From positions 1-7,353 of the forward strand of contig CALVJF010000035.1 of the NCBI GenBank assembly GCA_944331885.1: DNA of 7,353 bases. The letters are read 5' to 3'. This stretch comes from an uncultured Bacilli bacterium (GTDB lineage Bacteria > Bacillota_I > Bacilli_A > RF39 > UBA660). The notes beneath the pieces were generated by a model, which saw only the letters and a program-made list of their open reading frames with translations, did not search any database and was not told where the DNA came from. The position numbers and the translations under genes are program-made. Position 1 is the first letter of the stretch. Each line of letters begins with the position of its first letter. Shown here piece by piece: positions 1-4,722 of this stretch.

Positions 1-120
1 TTAACAGAAAGAAATAAAGAAATTGATTTAATTAAATTACTAAATAAAACTAAATATGGAAAAGATGGTATGGGTGGCTTGTTATGTAACGGACTAATGT
101 ATGTTGGCTATCCTAGATAA
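1..120 (+). CDS. C-terminal end of an upstream protein (possibly spore protease YabG), 5' partial
   Basis: Frame 1 is open from the window edge to TAA at 118-120 and encodes 39 residues ending in GLMYVGYPR. The piece is basic and lysine/asparagine-rich, then has a glycine-rich tail (KDGMGGLLCNG). It ends 13 bases before veg and on the same strand, so it is probably a real co-oriented gene and not a chance frame. In Bacillus subtilis the gene before veg is yabG, a sporulation protease that processes coat proteins. The Gly-rich, Tyr/Pro-ending tail would be compatible with that, but the fragment is too short to prove it. The identification is inference from synteny; only the open frame is directly seen. 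Confidence 0.55.
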   Translation, partial: LTERNKEIDLIKLLNKTKYGKDGMGGLLCNGLMYVGYPR

Positions 121-133
121 AAGGGGGAACTTA

Positions 134-343
134 ATGTTAGATGATATAAAAGAAAGAATAAAAGCAAATATTAATCGTAGAGTAAGGATTGTTGTTAGTG
201 GAATGCGTAATCACAAAGAAATAATAGAAGGAGAAGTTATTTCTTGTTTACCTAATGTTTTTGTGGTAAATAGTAGGGGATTAAATAGAAGTTTTTCTTA
301 TGCCGATGTTTTAATTGGTGATGTAGTAGTTACTTATTTGTAG
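134..343 (+). CDS. veg: Veg family protein
   Basis: Encodes 69 residues. Veg is a small conserved protein of low-GC Gram-positives; in B. subtilis it lies next to yabG and has been linked to biofilm regulation and spore outgrowth. The sequence shows the family layout: an N-terminal segment starting LDDIKERIKANINRRVRI, a basic middle, then a beta-rich part with PNVFVVNS and the characteristic SFSYADVLIGDVVVTYL end. It lacks the short acidic tail of longer homologues. I chose ATG 134 because a strong Shine-Dalgarno (AAGGGGG, 121-127) sits 6 bases upstream. An in-frame ATG at 101 would add 11 residues, overlap the upstream gene and has no ribosome site. No terminator separates it from spoVG, but spoVG has its own promoter candidate. 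Confidence 0.85.
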   Translation: MLDDIKERIKANINRRVRIVVSGMRNHKEIIEGEVISCLPNVFVVNSRGLNRSFSYADVLIGDVVVTYL

Positions 344-350
344 ATTTTAG

Positions 351-379
351 TTGATTTAAGCAAAGAATTGCTATAAAAT
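351..379 (+). promoter_or_regulatory. sigma-A-like promoter for spoVG, with an inverted repeat in its spacer
   Basis: TTGATT (351-356) serves as -35. The -10 can be read as TAAAAT (374-379, spacer 17) or as TATAAA (372-377) with the extended -10 element TGC just before it (369-371, spacer 15). The perfect dyad AGCAA-AGAA-TTGCT (359-372) fills the spacer and could be an operator. The B. subtilis spoVG promoter is sigma-H dependent and AbrB repressed. I do not see a well-spaced sigma-H motif here, although GAATTG occurs at 365-370. Confidence 0.5.
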
Positions 380-415
380 ATTATTAAGTTGAAAAACTTT
401 AGAGGGAGTGTATGT

Positions 416-688
416 ATGGAAGTTACATCAGTAAGCGTTCGTAAAGTAGAAAAAGAAGGATCACGTATGAAAGGCATTGCATCTATCGTTTTAGATAATT
501 CGTTTGCCGTTCATGATATTAGAGTAATTGAAGGAGATAATGGCTTATTTATTGCTATGCCTAGTAGAAAAACTGCTACTGGTGGATATAGAGACATTGC
601 TCATCCAATTAATCCAGATATGAGAAAATTACTTCAAGACGCTATTTTAGAAGAATACGAAAAAGCAGAAATAGAACCTGCTAATTAG
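416..688 (+). CDS. spoVG: Septation protein SpoVG
   Basis: Encodes 90 residues, close to the family length. SpoVG is a small cytoplasmic nucleic-acid-binding regulator, involved in asymmetric septation and spore cortex in Bacillus and in broad regulation of other genes in non-sporulating Firmicutes. The family pattern is visible almost end to end: MEVTSVSVRKVE at the start, then IASIVLDNSFAVHDIRVIEG, NGLFIAMPSRKT, GYRDIAHPINPDMR and a helical end LQDAILEEYEKAE. I chose ATG 416 because AGGGAG (403-408) is correctly placed before it and the product then starts exactly like homologues. A TTG start at 389 would add nine unrelated residues. The gene has its own promoter candidate upstream and a strong terminator directly downstream, so it is probably monocistronic. 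Confidence 0.96.
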   Translation: MEVTSVSVRKVEKEGSRMKGIASIVLDNSFAVHDIRVIEGDNGLFIAMPSRKTATGGYRDIAHPINPDMRKLLQDAILEEYEKAEIEPAN

Positions 689-697
689 TAATAAAAT

Positions 698-721
698 AAA
701 ACTCCGTTATGGAGTTTTTTT
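698..721 (+). terminator. Rho-independent terminator after spoVG
   Basis: An 8-bp perfect stem, AAAACTCC (698-705) with GGAGTTTT (711-718), closes a 5-base loop GTTAT. The T-run covers 715-721. It starts 10 bases after the spoVG stop and separates it from yabP. Confidence 0.9.
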
Positions 722-724
722 GTG

Positions 725-752
725 GTCTAAAATTTTTGGACAGGCATATAAT
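725..752 (+). promoter_or_regulatory. Possible sigma-E-type promoter for yabP-yabQ
   Basis: CATATAAT (745-752) resembles the sigma-E -10 (CATACAAT-like), with GTCTAAAA (725-732) 12 bases upstream as a poor -35. No sigma-A -35 stands 16-18 bases before TATAAT (747-752). yabP and yabQ belong to the mother-cell sigma-E programme in Bacillus, which supports this reading. The predicted start near 758-760 would fall at the edge of the AGGAGG ribosome site, so the exact promoter remains doubtful. Confidence 0.35.
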
Positions 753-770
753 TTGGTAGGAGGAATAATA

Positions 771-1061
771 ATGAATAATAGTGTTGATAAATTAATTACT
801 AGTAATCATGAATTTAAGGTAACTGACCGAAATCAAATTTATATGACGGGAATTAAAAAAATTAATAGTTTTGATAATGAAGAATTTTTAATGGAAAGTA
901 ACATGGGAATTATTTTATTAAAAGGAAAAGAATTAGAAATGGTAAAGTTAGATACGCATGATGGTAATGTTTCTATTAAAGGTGTAATAAATAGTATTAC
1001 ATACGTTGATGATAAAACTAATGGTAAAGAAGAAAGCTTTTTAGCTAAATTATTTAAATAA
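771..1061 (+). CDS. yabP: Sporulation protein YabP
   Basis: Encodes 96 residues. YabP belongs to the YabP/YqfC family of small beta-rich sporulation proteins made in the mother cell; its biochemical role is not defined. The family pattern is present: an N-terminal HEFKVTDRNQIYMTGIKKINSFDNEEF, then GIILLKGKELEMVKLD, then GNVSIKGVINSITYVDD, and a basic end SFLAKLFK. ATG 771 is chosen because a perfect AGGAGG (758-763) stands 7 bases before it. A start at 720 would run through the spoVG terminator. The TAA stop shares one base with the ATG of the next gene (TAATG), indicating translational coupling with yabQ, the same pair order as in Bacillus (yabP-yabQ-divIC). Confidence 0.9.
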   Translation: MNNSVDKLITSNHEFKVTDRNQIYMTGIKKINSFDNEEFLMESNMGIILLKGKELEMVKLDTHDGNVSIKGVINSITYVDDKTNGKEESFLAKLFK

Positions 1062-1360
1062 TGGATTATAAAGTTCAATTATTATCATTTTTAATATCTT
1101 TTATATATGGAATATTTTATTATTTTGTTATTTATATTTTTAAGTGTTATGTCAAAAATAAAAAAAATTTTGTTAAATACTTATTGGCCACTTTTTTAGC
1201 ATTAGACTTAGCTTTGCTTTATATAGCTATCTTATATCATGTTAATAATGGGATTGTTCATATATATTTTTTGATGATAGGAGCTTGTGGTGTAATGTGT
1301 GGTGCTAGAGTCAAAAAAATGTCAATAGCTAAAAAATGGCGGTTAAAAAATTGCAAATAA
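1061..1360 (+). CDS. yabQ: Spore cortex biosynthesis membrane protein YabQ
   Basis: Encodes 99 residues. YabQ is a mother-cell membrane protein needed for cortex formation in Bacillus. Three hydrophobic stretches are visible at roughly residues 7-27, 40-61 and 65-84, with a lysine-rich loop between the first two (KCYVKNKKNFVK) and a basic C-terminal tail. The recognisable family segment is FLALDLALLYIAILYHVNNG followed by HIYFLMIGACG, corresponding to the conserved membrane pair with an N-x-G turn. Sequence similarity is modest and position gives much of the confidence: it overlaps yabP by one base and is followed by divIC. No Shine-Dalgarno precedes its ATG, so it probably depends on ribosomes ending yabP. 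The tail holds the -35 of the divIC promoter. Confidence 0.8.
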   Translation: MDYKVQLLSFLISFIYGIFYYFVIYIFKCYVKNKKNFVKYLLATFLALDLALLYIAILYHVNNGIVHIYFLMIGACGVMCGARVKKMSIAKKWRLKNCK

Positions 1361-1379
1361 CTGAATAAAATGCTACTAT
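1351..1379 (+). promoter_or_regulatory. Sigma-A promoter (extended -10) for divIC
   Basis: TTGCAA (1351-1356), a 17-base spacer, and TACTAT (1374-1379) preceded by TGC (1371-1373) form a good extended -10 sigma-A promoter, with start expected near 1386. It overlaps the last codons of yabQ. It would allow divIC to be expressed in growing cells independently of the sporulation pair upstream. Confidence 0.7.
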
Positions 1380-1391
1380 TAAATATAGTAG
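1373..1391 (+). repeat. Perfect inverted repeat over the divIC -10 region
   Basis: CTACTAT (1373-1379), spacer TAAAT, ATAGTAG (1385-1391). It covers the -10 and the expected start point, so it is better placed as a DNA operator than as an RNA hairpin. A related TACTA/TAGTA dyad lies at the nrdG promoter. No known repressor site is recognised. Confidence 0.5.
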
Positions 1392-1406
1392 AAAGTGGGT
1401 GAAGAT

Positions 1407-1697
1407 GTGACAAAAAAAGATCAACGTAGATTATTATTAGAAGTTGGAACTTTAGGATTGTTAATTTGTGGCTTGATTTTTTCTACTTTTAGTGATTGGA
1501 AAACTGTAGTTAATAATAAATTACAAACTAAAGAATTGACAGAGGAGTACACATCTTTACTAGAAGACGGAGATTCATTAGAAAGCGAAGTTAATAAATT
1601 ACAAGATGATGATTATTTAGCAAGATATGCTCGAGAAAAGTTTTTTTATTCCAAAGATGGCGAATTAATTATTAGGATACCTGAGGATGATGAATAG
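1407..1697 (+). CDS. divIC: Cell division protein DivIC/FtsB family
   Basis: Encodes 96 residues. DivIC (FtsB-like septum formation initiator) is a bitopic membrane protein that forms a coiled-coil complex with FtsL and DivIB and activates septal wall synthesis. Visible layout: a short basic cytoplasmic start (TKKDQRRLL), one transmembrane helix at about residues 11-28, an extracellular coiled coil at about 35-68 rich in L, E and K, then the conserved DDDYLARYAREKFFYSKDGE block and LIIRIPE. I chose GTG 1407, with GGGTG (1397-1401) as ribosome site 5 bases before it. GTG 1395 is in frame but has no ribosome site. Its own sigma-A promoter separates it from yabPQ, and a weak terminator follows. 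Confidence 0.9.
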   Translation: MTKKDQRRLLLEVGTLGLLICGLIFSTFSDWKTVVNNKLQTKELTEEYTSLLEDGDSLESEVNKLQDDDYLARYAREKFFYSKDGELIIRIPEDDE

Positions 1698-1716
1698 CAA
1701 CTGTAAAGTTGTTTTT
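1698..1716 (+). terminator. Weak Rho-independent terminator after divIC
   Basis: A 5-bp stem CAACT (1698-1702) with AGTTG (1707-1711) closes the GNRA tetraloop GTAA. It is followed by TTTTT (1712-1716), then C and more T-rich sequence. The stem is short but begins directly after the divIC stop. Confidence 0.55.
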
Positions 1717-1748
1717 CTTTTTATTTTGATATATACTAATTCGTAGTA
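1709..1748 (+). promoter_or_regulatory. Candidate promoter and dyad operator for nrdG
   Basis: TTGTTT (1709-1714), a 17-base spacer and TATACT (1732-1737) make a plausible sigma-A promoter. The perfect inverted repeat TACTA-ATTCG-TAGTA (1734-1748) overlaps its -10. It does not match the NrdR box as I know it. The -35 overlaps the divIC terminator. Confidence 0.4.
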
Positions 1749-1762
1749 AAGGTAGTGAAAAA

Positions 1763-2284
1763 ATGAGTAGTATAAAGGTTCGTTTGGCTGCACCAATTCA
1801 GCCAGATAGTATTGTAGATGGTGAAGGTATTAGGACAGTTATTTGGTTTCAAGGATGTAGTCATAATTGTTATGGGTGTCATAATCCTGAGTCACATGAT
1901 TTTAAGGCAGGATTTGATAAAGATGTAGATGAAATTGTAGACGAGTTAAAGAAATTGGAATTTCAAGATGGAGTTACTTTTTCTGGTGGCGATCCAATGT
2001 TTCAGCCAGAAGCGCTGTTATATTTATTAAAAGAAATTAAGAAATTAAACCTAAATTCTTGGGTTTATACGGGTTTTACCTTTGAGGAATTGTTAGAATT
2101 AAGTAAAAAGAAAGAAATATATGCGGATATTTTAAATAATACTGATGTTTTAGTAGATGGGCGTTTTGAAATGGATAAAAGAAGTTTTAATGTTGTTTTT
2201 AGAGGTTCTAGTAACCAAAGAATATTAGATGCTAAAAAATCGTATAAACAAGGTAAGGCAGTTATTATTGAAAAATATGCTTAA
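1763..2284 (+). CDS. nrdG: Anaerobic ribonucleoside-triphosphate reductase activating protein (radical SAM)
   Basis: Encodes 173 residues, near the usual NrdG length. NrdG uses a [4Fe-4S] cluster and S-adenosylmethionine to install the glycyl radical on NrdD, which reduces ribonucleotides for DNA synthesis without oxygen. The cluster motif is CSHNCYGC (Cys32, Cys36, Cys39; CX3CX2C), followed by HNPES. A GGDP motif (75-78) takes the place of the GGEP-like SAM-binding segment. The family end is visible in DVLVDGRFE (127-135) and FRGSSNQRILD. AAAGG (1748-1752) precedes ATG 1763. Neither neighbour is nrdD, although nrdD and nrdG are usually adjacent, so the reductase must be encoded elsewhere. 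It implies anaerobic or facultative life. Activation of another glycyl radical enzyme is a less likely alternative, because the whole protein follows the short NrdG pattern. Confidence 0.95.
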   Translation: MSSIKVRLAAPIQPDSIVDGEGIRTVIWFQGCSHNCYGCHNPESHDFKAGFDKDVDEIVDELKKLEFQDGVTFSGGDPMFQPEALLYLLKEIKKLNLNSWVYTGFTFEELLELSKKKEIYADILNNTDVLVDGRFEMDKRSFNVVFRGSSNQRILDAKKSYKQGKAVIIEKYA

Positions 2285-2287
2285 TTG

Positions 2288-2324
2288 AGAGAAGGGTTTT
2301 AGATTTTTACTTTTCTTTTTTTTT
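2288..2324 (+). terminator. Possible terminator after nrdG
   Basis: AGAGAAG (2288-2294) can pair with CTTTTCT (2310-2316), seven pairs including one G-U, around a 15-base loop, followed by a run of T through 2324. The long loop and weak stem make it uncertain. Confidence 0.35.
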
Positions 2325-2332
2325 GATATAAT
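2324..2332 (+). promoter_or_regulatory. Extended -10 promoter for the ecfA-like/truA operon
   Basis: TGATATAAT is a perfect extended -10 (TG plus one base plus TATAAT). The -35 region (about 2304-2309, TTTTTA) is poor, as is common for extended -10 promoters. Start is expected near 2339, giving a leader of about 20 bases before ATG 2361 with GGTGGTGAGG as ribosome site. Confidence 0.6.
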
Positions 2333-2360
2333 TTATAATATGACATTGGTGGTGAGGATT

Positions 2361-3149
2361 ATGTATTATTTAAAGTTAGATAATGTTTCTTTTGGATATG
2401 GTCAAGAAATGATTATAGATAAATTAGATTTAGATATAGATAATCCAAAAAATATTGCCATAATAGGGCCAAGTGGTAGTGGAAAGACTACTTTACTAAA
2501 ATTGTTGTGTGGTGATCATTTTAGTAAAAGTACAATTGTTGTTAAAGCAACTGTACTTAATTTGGAAAATTTTCGTATTTTAAAAAGAATCATAAATGTT
2601 GTTTTTGATGATGATATTTTTATTAAAGATACGGTATTTGAGGAGTTAAAAAATCCTTTTAATAATATGCTTTTAAGACCTAGTGATGCACAGTTACGTT
2701 TAGAGGAGATTATAAAGTATTTTAAAATAGAGGATCTTTTAGAGAGAAAAATAGATGATTTGTCTATAGAGAAGAAAATGTTAATAAAAATATTAGCTGT
2801 TTTAATAACTATGCCAGAAATTATTGGTTTTGATGATGTGGTTGGTTATTTAGATAGTCAAGATAAAGAAAGATTATTTAAATATTTAAAGAAAAAGAAT
2901 ATCAATTTTATTATGGTAACTAGTGATATTGAAGAGACTTTGCTTGCTGATTATTTAGTTTGTCTATATAAGGGAAAAGTTGCAATGGAAGGAAATACGC
3001 TTGATGTTTTACGAGAGGAAAAGTTAATTCGTAGGCTTGGATTTAACTTGCCGTTTTATATTGATTTATCTATTCAACTTGGTTACTATGAGCTTTTAAG
3101 CGAAATTTATTTGAATAAAGAGGATATGGTGAATGCTATATGGAAATAG
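2361..3149 (+). CDS. Degenerate ABC ATPase in the EcfA1 position
   Basis: Encodes 262 residues. By position (two overlapping ATPases before truA) and fold it corresponds to EcfA1, one of the two ATPases that drive ECF vitamin/metal transporters. Walker A is intact (GPSGSGKTT, 36-44). The other catalytic elements are changed: the Q-loop glutamine is replaced in VVFDDD (80-85); the signature is LSIEK (134-138) instead of LSGGQ; Walker B reads IIGFDD with Asp159 for the catalytic Glu; and the H-loop is VTSD (186-189), with Ser188 for His. The D-loop YLD (163-165) and the later DYLVCLYKGKVAMEG strand remain. Nucleotide binding is possible but normal hydrolysis is unlikely (inference). ATG 2361 was chosen for the ribosome site GGTGGTGAGG; starting at 2340 would leave no leader. 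The reading frame is uninterrupted, so it is not an ordinary pseudogene. Confidence 0.8.
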   Translation: MYYLKLDNVSFGYGQEMIIDKLDLDIDNPKNIAIIGPSGSGKTTLLKLLCGDHFSKSTIVVKATVLNLENFRILKRIINVVFDDDIFIKDTVFEELKNPFNNMLLRPSDAQLRLEEIIKYFKIEDLLERKIDDLSIEKKMLIKILAVLITMPEIIGFDDVVGYLDSQDKERLFKYLKKKNINFIMVTSDIEETLLADYLVCLYKGKVAMEGNTLDVLREEKLIRRLGFNLPFYIDLSIQLGYYELLSEIYLNKEDMVNAIWK

Positions 3150-3976
3150 AATTTAAAGATTTATTATATGCTCAAAATAATAATGTTGTATCAGGTTATG
3201 TATATTTAAAAGAATTTAATTATATATTTAAATCTGGAATGGCTTATGCTTTATTAGGGGATGCTAGTGAGGTAGTAGCAAAACTGGCAGTTTTAGATAA
3301 GAGACCAACAAAGGGTAGTGTGCTTGTGAACGGGAATGTAATTAAAAAAACGGCTAAAATTGAAAACTTTGAAGAAATTAAAAAGGATTTAGTATATATT
3401 GATTTTGCCAGTAAGTATAAATTTGTAAAAAATAATTTTCGTGATGAGCTTGTATTTTGGTTGAATAGGAAAAAGATGATTAAAAATGTAGATAAGCTTG
3501 CAGTTCAGTCATTAATGATGGTGGGGCTTGATGAAACATTTTTAGATAAGAATTTGTGGAATTTATCAAGTGCAGAAAGTAAAAAGGTTTTGTTAGCTTT
3601 GAATTTGTGTTTAAATCCTAAAGTTTTGGTTATTAAAGACATAGACTATGGCTTAGTCTATAAAGACCGTTTAAATATTAAGAGATTATTAATAAAATTG
3701 AAAAGTAGATATGATAAGATGTTATTTATTTTAAGCTCTAATTGTGATTTTTTGATTGATCTTGTGGATAAAGTATTAGTTATAAACAATGGAGAGATTG
3801 TTTTGGATAGTAATAAAGATAATTATTATAATAATTTAATATATAAATATATAAAGAAACCTAAAATTATAGAATTTATAAAATATGCTAAAGATAAAGG
3901 ACATGAATTATTACCATATACTGATATTAAAGAATTAATTAAAGCGATTTATAGAGATGTTGAGAATAAAAGGTAG
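3140..3976 (+). CDS. ABC pseudo-ATPase in the EcfA2 position
   Basis: Encodes 278 residues and overlaps the preceding gene by 10 bases, with GGTGA (3128-3132) as ribosome site. The ABC outline remains: strand ALLG (37-40), then RPTKGSVLVNGNVI (55-68, like the usual post-Walker A PTSG-x-V-x-x-xG segment), NLSSAESKKVLLALNLCLNPKVLVI, and KVLVINNGEIVLDS near the end. All nucleotide-handling motifs are lost: Walker A is GDASEVVAK (40-48), without GK[ST]; the signature is LSSAE (142-146); Walker B reads VLVIKD (162-167), with Lys166 for Asp and Asp167 for Glu; and the H-loop reads LSSN (198-201), with Ser200 for His. The product is therefore predicted not to bind ATP normally. An EcfA2 origin is inferred from position and the ABC outline. 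The frame is intact over its full length, which argues for selection as a structural or regulatory partner of the upstream protein. Confidence 0.75.
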   Translation: MEIEFKDLLYAQNNNVVSGYVYLKEFNYIFKSGMAYALLGDASEVVAKLAVLDKRPTKGSVLVNGNVIKKTAKIENFEEIKKDLVYIDFASKYKFVKNNFRDELVFWLNRKKMIKNVDKLAVQSLMMVGLDETFLDKNLWNLSSAESKKVLLALNLCLNPKVLVIKDIDYGLVYKDRLNIKRLLIKLKSRYDKMLFILSSNCDFLIDLVDKVLVINNGEIVLDSNKDNYYNNLIYKYIKKPKIIEFIKYAKDKGHELLPYTDIKELIKAIYRDVENKR

Positions 3977-4711
3977 GTGATTAATATTAAATACCTAATT
4001 AAATTTAGTTATGATGGGAGTAAATTTAAAGGCTTTCAACGACTTAATGATGAAAATTCAGTTCAAAAAACAATAGAGAATGCTCTTTCAGTAATTAATA
4101 AAAATCCTGTTACTATTAAAGGCGCTGGAAGGACAGATAGTGGAGTTCATGCTATGAATCAAGCGGCTCATTTTAATTTAGATGTTATAATACCACCTGA
4201 AAGATTGGTAAATGCGATTAATTCTTTAGTAGGAGATTATATTCATGTTAATGCTTGTTGGATAGTAAGTGAAGATTTTCATGCTAGATTTAGTGCTAAA
4301 AGAAAAAAGTATGTTTATAAGATATATACTGGTGATTATAATCCGATGCTATTTGATTATTATGAGTTTATTAGTAGTAATTTGAATTTGGATTTAATGA
4401 AGAAAGCAATAAAGCTTTTTGAAGGGCAGCACTATTTTAATAACTTTGTATCTGGTAAACGAAATAATTATGGCTCAATAATTTATAAAACTAATTTAAT
4501 TATTAAAAAAGATGTCATTGAATTGGAATTTGAAGGTAAAAGCTTTTATCGCTATATGGTAAGAAATATGGTTGGATTTATATTAGATATAGGACTTGGT
4601 AAAAAGGACATAACATATTTGGAAGAAGCGCTAAATAATTATCAGTATTTTAAGCAAGTAAATACTGCTAATCCAAAGGGGTTATATTTAGATGATGTGA
4701 TTTATGAATAA
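3977..4711 (+). CDS. truA: tRNA pseudouridine synthase A (tRNA pseudouridine 38-40 synthase)
   Basis: Encodes 244 residues, the usual length. TruA converts uridines 38-40 of the tRNA anticodon stem-loop to pseudouridine, improving decoding fidelity. Visible motifs: the N-terminal YDGSKFKGFQ (12-21), the catalytic GAGRTDSGVHA (49-59) with Asp54 as nucleophile, HARFSAKRKKYVYKIY in the middle, and the C-terminal YRYMVRNMVGFI segment. It starts at GTG 3977 directly after the TAG of the preceding gene, so the two are cotranscribed and probably coupled. AAAAGG (3968-3973) is rather close for this start. In most Bacillota ecfT stands between the second ATPase gene and truA, and here it is missing. 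Confidence 0.96.
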   Translation: MINIKYLIKFSYDGSKFKGFQRLNDENSVQKTIENALSVINKNPVTIKGAGRTDSGVHAMNQAAHFNLDVIIPPERLVNAINSLVGDYIHVNACWIVSEDFHARFSAKRKKYVYKIYTGDYNPMLFDYYEFISSNLNLDLMKKAIKLFEGQHYFNNFVSGKRNNYGSIIYKTNLIIKKDVIELEFEGKSFYRYMVRNMVGFILDIGLGKKDITYLEEALNNYQYFKQVNTANPKGLYLDDVIYE

Positions 4712-4722
4712 GAAGGGATAAA

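Noticed and set aside
101..133. Upstream ATG for veg, and similar longer starts for spoVG (389), yabP (720), divIC (1395) and the first ATPase (2340)
   Set aside because: In each case the longer start lacks a ribosome site, runs over a terminator or promoter, or adds residues not seen in the family, while the internal start has a good ribosome site.
342..368. Sigma-H promoter for spoVG, as in Bacillus subtilis
   Set aside because: GAAT (365-368) is present, but the only AGGATTT-like element (AGATTTT, 342-348) is mis-spaced by about two bases and lacks the GG. The sigma-A reading fits better.
839..1078. 79-residue open frame on the minus strand opposite yabP
   Set aside because: It lies wholly opposite a recognised gene, has no ribosome site or family resemblance, and its hydrophobic composition follows from AT-rich antisense sequence.
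1405..1410. Minimal ATG-TGA start-stop element overlapping the divIC GTG start
   Set aside because: Such a six-base string is expected by chance in AT-rich sequence and nothing else supports a regulatory role.
2361..3976. Two ATPase genes as ordinary decaying pseudogenes
   Set aside because: Both frames are full length, free of stops and frameshifts, have good ribosome sites and keep the compact overlap typical of functional operons.
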